From the NCBI GenBank assembly GCA_964017185.1, contig OZ024875.1:24871456-24935455 (forward strand): DNA of 64,000 bases, written 5' to 3'. The notes beneath the pieces were generated by a model. It worked only from the letters and a program-made list of their open reading frames with translations, ran no database searches and was not told where the DNA came from. The position numbers were made by a program, and so were the translations under genes. The stretch is from Rugalucina vietnamica. Lineage: Eukaryota; Mollusca; Bivalvia; Lucinida; Lucinidae. Below, one piece after another: positions 12,451 to 23,866 of this stretch (positions are counted from its first letter, which is position 1; the number at the start of each line of letters is the position of its first letter).

Positions 12451-13488
12451 GACCAGTGATTGATCAGGGACCAGTGTTAGATCAACTACTGTCTGCACAC
12501 CATCTTTCAGAAACTGCATTTTTCAAAATCTCACTTTTCTGAAACACCACAAGAAAAATATGGCCATGTCATTGTTTTGCAACCCAAAAGTCCTAAAAAG
12601 TGCTGCAAAAATTTTGAAAATTGGTTCACAAATGAAATAATTATGCACAAAAATTATTTTGAATAGGCCTTTTGCATGTGCAAGGGAGGTAATCCAAACA
12701 CCTTAAAAATGAAAATCAAGCAAATGTGTGGAATAATTTTAAGAGTTTGGCACTCAGCTATCCATACAATAGAATTTTGTATTGGTTTGGTGCATTTTTA
12801 ATGAAAAATAACCAATTTAGATTTTTTCCGGGAAAATAGTTACTTCCCTTGCTGACATTTTTACAATGGAAATAGCCCTATTCAAAAATATTTTCCGGCA
12901 TAGAATTTTTATTTATTAACCGATTTTCAAAATTTTTGTGGCACTTTTTAAGACTTTTGGAATGCAAAATGGTGATGTGGTAATATTTTTCTTGAGGTCT
13001 TTCAGAAAAGTGAGATTTTGAAAAATGCAGTTTCTGGAAGATGCTGTGAAGACAGTAGTGGTTATCGGCTATTAATTCTCAAAGGATACCTGAAGTAAAT
13101 CTTATGCTAGTCTCAACTTAAAGCGCATTATATTACCATACAAACATTAATTTAAATTTATTTGGAAAGCCTTTCTATCTTGCATTTTCTGGCACTTTAC
13201 GAAGAGGAGGTCTTAGTTGCACTGCTTAAAAGTGGTGATTGTTCAATAAATTCTTCAAGATGAAACGATCTGCATTTGTTCAGACTGGCTAAAAATGAGC
13301 TATTTTTTCAACAGTTTTCCATTGTTTCTATGTGTTTTTTACCTCCTCAATTCGCTGCTTTATTTCTTTAAGCTCTCTGAAAATTTCCAAATTGTGTTTC
13401 GTGGCTATTATTCTTTCTAAAAAAATGTACGTAATTTCAATTTAGCCACAGTTCTGGGAGAGAAAAAGATGGTGATCGATCACTGGTC
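12451..13488. mobile_element. ~1.0 kb inverted-repeat element with GACCAGTGAT ends
   Basis: Outer ends GACCAGTGATTGATCA and TGATCGATCACTGGTC are inverted. Inner arms (about 12487-12690 and 12850-13065) also match in inverse: CTACTGTCT, CATCTTTCAGAAACTGCATT and CCAAAAGTC.TAAAAAGTG. No clear target duplication was found. A diverged single copy of the inner arm lies at about 56450-56600 inside E2. Confidence 0.6.
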
Positions 13489-13582
13489 CATCTGACCCTG
13501 ATTCACGAAGTATGATGGTGGGTGTTTTAAAATGACGTCACTAAGAACGAGATGTGACGATGTCATAAACTGACACAACAAA

Positions 13583-16500
13583 CAAGAGGACCAGTGGTCC
13601 TGTAAACGCTCACCTGAGATCTGCTGTATATACGAATGATATAGAAAATAGTCCCAGTATAGGGGCAGATGAAGTCCTTGGGCCATTTTTTTTTTTCAGA
13701 ATAATCAATATACTGTCCATACAAGTTTTTCCCTTCAAACAACATTTTAACAGTTTACCCATTCAAATACATAGGCAACCCATGTTGACCTTGCCTTAAA
13801 ATAGGTCAAGGTCATCACAGGGTCATGATTTATACATACTTTGTAGTACTTGAGTCATCGATGCTTCATGCCAAGTTTCTTCGAAATCGGTCCACCAGTT
13901 CCGGAGAAGAAGATTTTTGAAGGGTTTATACCATATATGGGCATAGCGGCCATCTTGGTCATGTGACCTGGATTATTTATATACACATTGATTCCCCCAT
14001 TCTATAGATGCTTCAAATGAAATTTGGCTTTGATTGGCCAAGCAATTTCAGAGGAAAGGATGTTTGAATATTATGGTAATATACATGTACCAGAGGACCA
14101 ATGGTCCTGTAAACGCTCACCTGAGATCTGCTGCATATACCAATAAACATGTTTGAATATTATGGTATTTAACTCCAGTGCAGGGGCAGATGAAGCCCTT
14201 GGGCCATTTTCTTTTTTCAGAATCTTCAATATTCTGTCCATTTGCCAATTTCCTGCTGGCTTTTCCCTTCAAATGACATTTTAACAGTTTTCCCAATTCA
14301 AATGCATAGGCAACCCATGTTGACCTTGCCATAAACTTGGTCAAGGTCATCACAGGGTCATGATTTATATATACATTCGAGTACTTTAGCCATCGATGCT
14401 TCACGCCAAGTTTCCTTGAAATCAGTCTATTGGTTTCAGAGAAGAAGATTTTTGATGGGTTTTTACCATATATGGGCATGGCGGCCATCTTTGTCATGTG
14501 ACCTTGATTATTTATATACACATTGATTCCTCAATTCTATAGATGCTTCACATAAAATTTGGCTTTGATTGGCCAAGCGATTTCAGAGGAGAAGAGGTTT
14601 GAATATATATTATGGAAATATACATGTATATTGCCCCGGGGTGGGGGCACATGAGCCCCTGGGGTCCAATTTTTTTCAGAATCATTAATTTTCAGTCCTA
14701 CTTCCCATTTCCTGCAAGACTTTCACTTTAAATTACATTCTAAAAGTTTTCCCCATTCAAATGCATTGGCGACCTATGTTGACCTTGCCGTAAAATAGGT
14801 CAAGGTCATGAAAAGGTCATGAATTATATACACATTGTAGTGCTTGAGCCATCAATGCTTCATGCCAAGTTTTGTTGAAATCGGTCCACCGGTTCTGGAG
14901 AAGAAGATTTTTGAAGGGTTTTTACCATATATGGGCATGGCGGCCATCTTGGTCATGTGACCTGGATTATATATATACACATTGGTTCCCCCTTCCCATA
15001 GATGCTTCATGTAAAATTTGGCTTTGATTGTCCAAGCGGTTTCAGAGAAGAAGATGTTTGAATATTATGATAATATACATGTATATTGCCCCGGGGTGGG
15101 GGCGGATGAGCCCCTGGTGCCCAATTTTTTTCAGAATCATTAATATTCAGTCCTACTGCTCATTTTCTGCAAGATTTTTCCTTTAAATGACAATTTAACA
15201 ATTTTTCCCATTCAAATGCAAAGGCGACCTATGTTGACCTTGCCGTAAAGTAGGTCAAGGTCACCGCAAGGTCATGATTTATATACACATTGTAGTACTT
15301 GAGTCATCGATGCTTCATGCCAAGTTTGGTTGAAATCGGTCCAGTGGTTCCGGAGAAGATTTTTGAAGGGTTTTTACCATATATGGGCATGGCGGCCATC
15401 TTGGTCATGTGACCTGGATTATTTATATACACATTGGTTCCCCCTTCCCATAGATGCTTCATGTAAAATTTGGCTTTGATTGGCCAAACGGTTTCAGAGA
15501 AGAAGATCTTTGAAAATGATGGACGACGGACGACGGACGACGGACGGACGGAAGCCGGATCATGGCCATCCTATAAGCTCACCTTGTGAGCCTGACGGCT
15601 CAGGTGAGCTAATAATGCCCCGGGGCTGGGGCAAATGAGTCCCTGGGGTCCAATTTTTTTCAGAATCATTAATATTCAGTCCTCCTGCCCATTTCCTGCA
15701 AGACTTTCACTTAAAATGACATTTTAAAAGTTTTCCCCATTCAAATGCATTGGCGACCTATGTTGACCTTGCCGTAAAATATGTCAAGGTCATCCAAAGG
15801 TCATAATTTATAAACACATTGTAGTACTCTAGTCCCCGATGCTTCATGCCAAGTTTCGTTGAAATCGGTCCAGTGGTTCCAAAGAAGAATTTTGAAGGGT
15901 TTTTACCATATAAGGGCATGGTGGCCATCTTGGTCATGTGACCTGGATTATTAAGAAACAAACTGGTTCCCCCTTCCTATAGATGCTTTATATAAAATTT
16001 GGCTTTGATTGGCCAAGTGGTTTCAGAGAAGAAGATCTTTGAATATTTTTGTAATATACATGTATATTGCCCCAGGGTGGAGGCAGACTAACCCCTAGGG
16101 TCCAATTTTTTTCAAAATTACCTACCTTCAGTCCATTTGCCCTTTTCCTGCAAGATTTGCCTTTCAAATGACATTTTAACAATTTTTCCCATTCAAATGC
16201 ATGGGCGACCAATGTTGACCTTGCCGTAAAATAGGTCAAGGTCATCCAAAGGTCATAATTTATAAACACATTGTAGTACTCTAGTCCCTGATGCTTCATG
16301 CCAAGTTTCGTTGAAATCGGTCCAGTGGTTCCTGAGAAGAAGAATTTTGAAGGGTTTTTACCATATAAGGGCATGGTGGCCATCTTGGTCATGTGACCTG
16401 GATTATTAAGAAACAAATTGGTTCCCCCTTCCTATAGATGCTTCATATAAAATTTGGCTTTGATTGGCCAAGTGGTTTCAGAGAAGAAGATCTTTGAATA

Positions 16501-17008
16501 TTTTTGTAATATACATGTATATTGCCCCGGGGTGGGGGCAGACCAACCCAGGGGTCCAAATGTTTTTCAGAATTACCTACCTTCAGTCCATTTGCCCATT
16601 TCCTGCAAGACTTGCCTTTCAAATGACATTTTAACAATTTTCCCCATTCAAATGCATGGGCCACCTATGTTGACCTTGCTGTAAAATAGGTCAAGGTCAT
16701 CCAAAGGTCATAATTTATAAACACATTGTAGTACTCTAGTCCCCGATGCTTCATGCCAAGTTTCATTGAAATCGGTGCACCGGTTCTAGAGGAGGAGATT
16801 TTTGAAGGGTATTTACCATATATGGGCATGGCGGCCATCTTGGTCATGTGACCTGGATTATTTATAAACACATTGGTTCCCCCTTCCCATAGATGCTTCA
16901 TATAAAATTTGGCTTTAATTGGCCAAGTCGTTTCAGAGAAGAAGATCTTTGAAAATGGTGGACGATGACGATGGACGCCGGATCATGGCCATCCTATAAG
17001 CTCACCTT
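13583..17008 (+). repeat. Family A array (several ~450-500 bp units)
   Basis: Starts at GAGGACCAGTGGTCCTGTAA, has a second 5' start at 14091, a complete 3' end at 15612 and further units to 17008. Each unit repeats TTGACCTTGCCGTAAAATAG, TCAAGGTCATC, GGCATGGCGGCCATCTTGG, GTCATGTGACC and TTTGGCTTTGATTGGCCAAG. The block is flanked by an 11-bp direct repeat GACACAACAAA (13572-13582, 17009-17019). The final hairpin of the last unit is missing. Antisense open frames here are by-products of unit conservation. Confidence 0.85.
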
Positions 17009-17225
17009 GACACAACAAAAAACAGGGCGAAGGTTCAAGCATGTACACATGCATTCTCCAATGCATGTTTGATCCGAAAATTTATCAAACATGGCTATTT
17101 TTTATTGATCACTGGCCTCTTACGCCATTCCGTATCTACTGTCACAAATTATAATTTCAAATTATTAATTTATCTAATTTATTTGACCTGTATTAAATAA
17201 TAGGTTAAAGGAAACATAAACTTAC

Positions 17226-17481
17226 CATAATACTCATCTGCCTCATAATAATCACAAGCCAGCTTTGGAAACATATTGAGTAAGATTTTGGCAACTTCTG
17301 AGTGCTCTGCACTGTCCATGAGGTACAGTAGATGTGTTGGGGTCTCTCCAACTCCGCCACGTTTCTCCAGATCCCAGCAGCCATCATGTTTAGGAGGAAC
17401 TTTGTTAAAACTGTTGGATTCTTCAAGTTCAAACTCTGCCAAAAGTTCTTCATCTGTTTTAGTCTCCCAAATGGTGGAGCC
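17226..17481 (-). CDS. TRPV-type channel, exon 2 (first ankyrin repeats)
   Basis: Internal exon of about 85 codons. The acceptor (TTCACTGGTTTCAG|GGC) and donor (TATG|GTAAGT) are both good. The frame reads STIWETKTDEELL, then CWDLEKRGGVGETPTHLLY and ILLNMFPKLACDYY, ending in DEYYG. The pattern RG.VGET.hHL with a following FPKL.....DEYYGE is characteristic of ankyrin repeats 1-2 in invertebrate TRPV proteins. The exon ends in phase 1, which exactly fits the start of the exon at 8683-8838. It lies between a family A array on the left and the long-TIR element E1 on the right, both intronic. ATP and calmodulin binding by TRPV ankyrin domains is family knowledge, not visible here. Confidence 0.85.
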
Positions 17482-20429
17482 CTGAAACCAGTGAAGGGGC
17501 AAATCAGTGCATATGTTATGATAATTATGAATATAACACATATATCCAAAGAAAAACCAAGAATTGATAAAAGGCCTCATATAAATTTAAGGGTTGTTGA
17601 ATGGGAATACTGTCCCTGTCCATTTGGGCTGTAAGAAATGGGCTACTTGTGCCTTCATGAAAAGCTTATAAACTACTGACTGAGCCTGCCCAGCAAAAGT
17701 GGTTCAAGTCCAACCATCCATAAATACAAGCCTTTTTAGTTAACTTGGGTGGTTATATTTTCAAGCACATTTTTGGTGTCATGACATCTTTCACCTATTC
17801 CCACAACCAATTATATCACGGCCACCAATCCAGCTCTTTCATAGCAAAATGCAATGCTAATAAATTCATTTGTGGTACATCACACTATGCAGCTGCGGAG
17901 TTCGAAACATGTAAGCGACTTCATGTTCTCTTGTTTTATTATCATTCACTCCTGTTTTAAGACATCTTTCAAAAATCGGAGAATGACATGATGTGGGTAA
18001 TTTATCTAGCTTTTTTCACCTCCAGCCGATCTCTTGAAAACATAGCACATGGTTTGGAATCACTTTTGAAGTGAGTTTTTAGGTCGTATGCTAGATTTTC
18101 AACACAAGCACACTGCATAACTTTGTTTTCCAATTTATTTTGAAGATTTTATTTTGACTAATGATGAAGATTTGTGACCATAAACATTATTTGTATGCCT
18201 GTGATTGGAAAATAATCGATAATTGAAGCGGCGTGATAAGCGATGAAGAAAGAATACTAACTATGAAGAAAACTTGTAATACTGTGAGCAAGAGCAGTCC
18301 AGTTGATTGTAGTGTAATGAAATGCATTGGTCAGCCTTGTATTGTTAAGAGGCGTATTTAATAGCCTCCTCAGCTTATTCGGCAACTAAGCAAAGCTGGT
18401 AAATGTCTTTCTTGCTTTGAAAAAGTATGGAAATAGTTTAAGTATTCACTGCACATAATTAGACCACTTCACTTTCTCTAGCTCATTATCAATCACTCTT
18501 GCGCTTACATCAGGTCATTCAATCAGTTGTTGGATTTTAAATCTGACAACAGCACACTCTTTTTTTTTAACTTTTTATAATGTAGCAATGCTGGTTAATG
18601 TATGATAGTTCCATGTACAAGAAGAAATAAAATGATCATTTTCTGCCATGCATATAGCTCTTTTTTTCTTCCTCTAATAAGAAGCGAAGTACATATATAC
18701 AGTACATAAATATAAGTAAGCATACATATAAAAAAAATGCATGTAATACATAAATACATACTGTAAGACAAAATATGTTCTTGTAAAGGAAGAATCATGC
18801 TTTTTCAAAACAAGAAAGACATTTACCAGATTTGCTTAGTTGCTGTCGAAGCTGAGGAAGCTATTAAATACGCCTCTTGACGATACAGTGCTGATCAGCG
18901 TATTTTTTTTTTTATTTAGAATAAACATTAATTACATCATATACACTCCCGGTAAAAAAATAACAACATATTCCGCGTTTCTCCGCAACCATGGCAAACG
19001 CGAAATTTTTATTTCTCGGAGAAACACCGCGAAATAAGCCAGGTAGACGAAATCGTCTGCGCGAAATTTCGCGGTGTTTCTCGGTGAAATTTCTCGGTGT
19101 TTCTCCGAGAAAGGTAATTACCTGGATTTATCGATAAAACTCTTTTTCTCGGAGTTTCTCGGAGGAATTTAAAAGACAAATGCATGTTTATAATTTTTGA
19201 ATAAATATAAAACAATAAATTAAAAAAATAATATTTTAAGTATTTGCAAGTATGAAACTTGCAGATGTTACGTATTTGTTTAGATGGCTTATAATCCACA
19301 TAAATATATTCTTGATTACATTAAAATTTATGATGACCTTTGTCACTTGTGTTGCTTTTCACATCATCCATGGTTATTCGATCTTTGAACAGAAGAATGG
19401 AAGGGAAAAAATCATTTAAAAATCAAGGGCGTCATTAAAAATTCGCGCCTTGAGAATTGTCCTTTCCAACAAAGAATAAAATTACCACACTTCTAGTGAC
19501 TATGTGGATAATCAGAATTTCATTGAATGAATAAATAAGTTTAATGACATTTGATCAAAGGTATTTAATTATGTACAATAGCAATGATTTAACAGGCGGT
19601 TTACTTTAATTACTTTAATAAACACAAGTCATCAAAATAACATGAATATACCGGCTGGAGATCGAAATCGCAACTTTTTTTTTTCGAAGCGAACGCACTA
19701 TCTATACATGTAAAACCATCGCGGCCTGTCTTATTAAATGTTCGGACCTTACTTGTCCGCCAGCATTTCTTGGTAAGCTGTTAACGTAACCGTTATCAAA
19801 TATTCAGATTATGGTTCCATATAAATCGCAAATAATTTGAGCATTCGTACATGTACATGTACATGTATATATACTTGTATGTTTTAGATCGAGACTACAT
19901 GTATTAGAAAAGAATTTGCATCAAAAGTTATTCTCCATGAACAACCACAAAGCCGTTTAAATCATGAACTTATGGGATCGCCTAAATTGATGCCCTTTCA
20001 CCCGTAATGTTGCATGGTATTAACATACATAAATGGTCAACAAAATTTACAGAAATCACTGTTGACTGATTTGGCCAATTGGCAGAATTTGCAGCATTAC
20101 CAGGAAGTGTGTTTCGGCATACACAGTCATGTTCTTGTGTCACATTCTCTAATGAACACGAAGCTGACACTGCTCCTTCACCTGATAAGGAAGCTGTCTG
20201 TCGTAAAGTGAAATAAAAAGTCAAGCAAATAAAAATGCCGACCGTGCAGCCAACACTGTCATATGACTTACTCTCAATTGACGGCTAAATACATCACGTA
20301 GATATGAATGTACATGTCCATACATTGCTATTCACGCACATGCATTTGCATCATTAAAATCATTCTTGTTCAAACATTTTACATCAGGAAAACATTTCAT
20401 GTAAAATGTGTATCCCATCAAAAGCAAAA

Positions 20430-20575
20430 CTGGGGTATGCAGGGGTATATCTATTTTTTTTTTTTATCTTTTGCTCCAAAACATAAGATTGTGGGTACTA
20501 GTTTGAACCGCCTCGGTGAGGCGGTTATAACGTGTACCCACAATCTATGATTTGAGCATGAATAAGAAAAAGCAA
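20430..20575. repeat. Palindromic module inside transposon copy 1 (tip GGT)
   Basis: The palindrome centre is AACCGCCTC-GGT-GAGGCGGTT (20506-20526), within longer arms (GATTGTGGGTAC / GTACCCACAATC). In copy 2 the three-base tip is ACC. The module is the reverse complement of the one at 11.4-11.6 kb. Confidence 0.9.
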
Positions 20576-21651
20576 ACATTTTCTACTGACAATTTTCTTT
20601 TTTTTTTTTCATCTTTAAACAACTCGGTATATTGCATGGGCATGTTTTCGTAATTTTAAAGTTACGGTATATGAAATTGTTTCTTTAAAACATCATCGAC
20701 ACAAAAGGCAGCAACGCTTTTGGAAGGAGAGATCGGAAAACCTCATAAATACATTTACATGTTTGTTATACCTTGTGCAGAATTGCGGTTTGTATGGAAC
20801 ATTGTAAATGTACATGTATATACAGTCGAGAAATTTTAATGGTCTTAAATTTTTTATTTCGCTCCCTCTTTAAATCTGATTGATATTATTAGATGAAAAA
20901 TGCATTATGTGCAACAAATACTTTTGTATAGGATATGCCACACAGTGCATCAAAGTAAGTGGCTGAAATATACAAACTTTTCTTTACATGTACATGAATT
21001 TGGGACAATGTCGGTTATGATAGTATTTTTCTTTTATTTTTCTTTTACGTATGCACCATTATTTTGTCGTCATTTGTGTTACGACATCGAGATATAAATG
21101 TGGATGCATCAAACATACAAAACATACATACTCAAGTATCTGCAGTTCATAGCGTGTCGGATGCTGTTTCGGTAGTTTTTGTAAGTGAAGGGTTTACAAA
21201 TACGAATGTTGTGTAGCCCATTTCGAACGTCAGGACATCCCAAACTTGTACAGTACCATAAAGCGACGAAAACGTACCGACATAACCGTGGCTGAGGACA
21301 AGGACGTTAGTAACAGCAGTGATTTTTCTATTCATGCACATGCATATTAAAGTTTGTATACTTAGACGGTCCCGGTAATTTTTAAAACTGACACCAAAAT
21401 ATAAGGTCGTGTATTTGTTTTCGTGTAAAATGAGTGTATCCGTTCCTGCCTTCTACGGAAACATTAATAAAGGTTAAGTTTTAATGCGATTTAACGTGTA
21501 AATTTGATGTAAGATATCCATACGCCAGTTGAGCTGTGTGCTAGTCGAGCTGCACATGTTTTTCGGAAACGATCAGGATGTGCGATTTTTGGAACAAGTG
21601 CACTTATTAGATCGAATACGGTGAAAAATTCATATCTATACATCTTGATCA

Positions 21652-22076
21652 TGTAACGGGATAACTTTCCTTGGAAATATGCAAATTTCAAACTCGAGAC
21701 TTTGTGAATCGAGTAAGTGTTAGGTATATAGCGCAGTAAACCACCCTTGGTGGATGAGCATGCTTTTCCATCGACGGGGTTTGCTGTGGCTCGGCTCGGC
21801 CGCTCGTTACATTTGGTGGCAGCGGTGGGATGATGACAACCGCCAGACCGGGGTTGCCTTACCCATGTAGTCCCCAGGCCAAGACTCGGGGCGAGTCTTC
21901 TCGGAGGGGGAAGTAATGTAACGGGATAGCTTCCCTTGGAAATATGCAAATTTCAAACTCGAGACTTTGTGAATCGAGTAAGTGTTAGGTATATAGCGCA
22001 GTAAACCACCCTTGGTGGATGAGCATGCTTTTCCATCGACGGGGTTTGCTGTGGCTTGGCTCGGCTGTACGTTACA
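21652..22076 (+). mobile_element. TRIM retrotransposon (160-bp LTRs), in transposon copy 1
   Basis: Two direct 160-bp repeats, 21652-21811 and 21917-22076, begin TGTAACGGGAT and end GTTACA, with about six differences between them. Two bases after the first lies TGGTGGCAGCGGTGGGAT (21814-21831), which is complementary to the 3' end of an animal tRNA-Leu plus CCA, a primer binding site. A purine tract GGAGGGGGAAG (21903-21913) precedes the second LTR. The interior is 105 bp and non-coding. This is the complete plan of a terminal-repeat retrotransposon in miniature. After the 3' LTR comes an inverted 29-bp copy of the LTR end (22099-22127) instead of a clear target duplication. Confidence 0.85.
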
Positions 22077-22184
22077 TGTAACGTACAGCCACGTTACATG
22101 TAACGTACAGCCGAGCCAAGCCACAGCGTACAGAAATATCAGATTAAAGAAGTAGGGGGATTGTACTAGCCGAGTATTGAAAAC

Positions 22185-22240
22185 AAAGGCGCTGATCAGC
22201 TGTGCAGATACTGCACAGTTGATCTGCGCCTTTATTATCG
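22185..22240. repeat. Hairpin in transposon copy 1
   Basis: AAGGCGCTGATCAGCTGTGCAG faces CTGCACAGTTGATCTGCGCCTT with a few mismatches around a short loop; the same hairpin is in copy 2 at about 52086-52141. Confidence 0.8.
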
Positions 22241-23866
22241 CATGAGTATAAGTCCAGCGTTCTCATGACGCGGCTCATATAAAAGTGAGGTATACATTAC
22301 ATGGACATGTTATCATGATGTGTGTAAATATGTTGAGGAATACCCCATACAATGTATATGAGTTTAAAGCACATGAACATGTAAATGCGTTTGTTAATTT
22401 ACTCGATTAATTATCAATTAATTTATCAGTTATCAGTAATTGATAAATTCTCTTTACTTGTCATTTTCACCATGTATCATGCACTTTCCTATGCACTTGA
22501 CATTTCGGGCCGCACCTTGTAAAAACAACATGCCGCCAACACAAATTGTTCATGGCGGAGTTGTCGTTATGCATGGCAATAGGTTTTGCGTTTATGCATT
22601 TAGCAAGAAAAACAGATGCTTAAAAAAGAAAAGTGTATAAATTGTTTTCTCGTTATCCGCCTTATTCTTATGTGAAGATTTGGTCATAAATTTGGTATGA
22701 AAAAAGTGTTTATGCGAACAGTGCCCCTGATAAACGAGTGATTTAGAGGTATTGACAAAACTTTGTGCTAGTTAAATACTGTGTATCCTTATCATCGAGA
22801 ATGTTGTAATGCATATTCATATAGGAGTTAGGAGATCGCTGCAGGGTAATCGGGTCAATAAAATTTTACAAAAATAGCTTGCTCCATAAGCTGAAAATGT
22901 GATGAAATTATGCCATTTCATTCTACATGCACGTTTCCATAGCTTGACATACAACCAGAACCAGAAAACATTTATTTCATTACTATATGAATTCAAGAAT
23001 GCGAAAAATGGTTACCTAATTATACTCGTACATGTTTATGGACTATTGCTTTTATGTTTCCTAGCTCAAACAAATGAAACTACTTGGATAAAGACATAAT
23101 TGAGATGAAACAAAGTACTTTTTAATTTGTATGTCAAATGCGAGTCGAGTGCAAGACCGTAACGGAAACCAGTGAAGAAGGTTGTGGAATGTTTGCTCAG
23201 TAATTAATGTGCCTTATTAAAACGTGTCAAACTGTTAGAGGTGCCATATACAAAAACACTTATAAATACTGATCAGTTAAAGGTCTAAAACTTCTTTAAT
23301 TATTAAAAATTTGGTAAAATCGATTTTCACAATCGTGCACAATATTTCTCCGAGAAACACCGCGAACAGGTAAATCTGGACTTACCTGTTTTCACCGGTT
23401 AATACCTGCGGTCGCGGTGAAATTTCTCGGTGTTTCTCCGAGAAATCGAACTGAACGAAACGCGAAATATCTTAATGAAAAGAGAAATTTAGCGTTCTTT
23501 CTCCGAGAAAAATAGCTTAGGGTCCTCCGAGAAAAGAGGAATATGTTGTTGATTTTTTACCGGGACTGTACAAACATTGTTATGTGAGCAACATTAATAC
23601 ATTCTATTATATACAGTCTTATTCTATCTATGCATAGTGTCACTTATGAATTCTAAATTTTCTAAAAGAGAAAGAGTGAAGAAGACAGAGTGTAAGGCAA
23701 AGGGCCTTTATTAATTTAAAAAGTGTTGCAGGTTGTCATTCTATCGTGCGCTTCTAGTAGATAAAATAACGACTTATTTCTATTGTATTTGATACAACAT
23801 GTTTCAGTATTCATTTGATTATTACTCATTAACATATGAGAAAACACCTCGTATATCAGAATTAAT

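Larger units (their letters stand above)
18944..23568. mobile_element. 4625-bp Tc1-like non-autonomous transposon, copy 1
   Basis: Terminal repeats start CACTCCCGGTAAAAAA on the left and CAGTCCCGGTAAAAAA on the right, and share about 33 bp including ACAACATATTCC. TA dinucleotides flank it (18942-18943, 23569-23570). Subterminal 200-bp zones contain multiple TTTCTCGGAGAAA-type motifs. A second copy at 48846-53469 is nearly identical, differing by about five changes, and its flanks are unrelated, which shows transposition. There is no transposase frame; the longest open frames (105 and 152 codons) run antisense across a nested TRIM. TA duplication and the CAGTCCCGGT start suggest Tc1/mariner; the 4.6 kb size without a transposase is unusual. 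Confidence 0.85.

Noticed and set aside
14117-16901. Recurrent antisense open frames (NNPGHMTKMA..., LKCHLKGK...) of 67-142 codons
   Set aside because: They recur because family A units are conserved on DNA level; they lie antisense to the unit and show no domain.
21491-22124. Minus-strand open frames of 152 and 105 codons in the 4.6 kb transposon (also at 51392-52025)
   Set aside because: They run antisense across the TRIM LTRs and primer site; shared peptide segments are simply the two LTRs.
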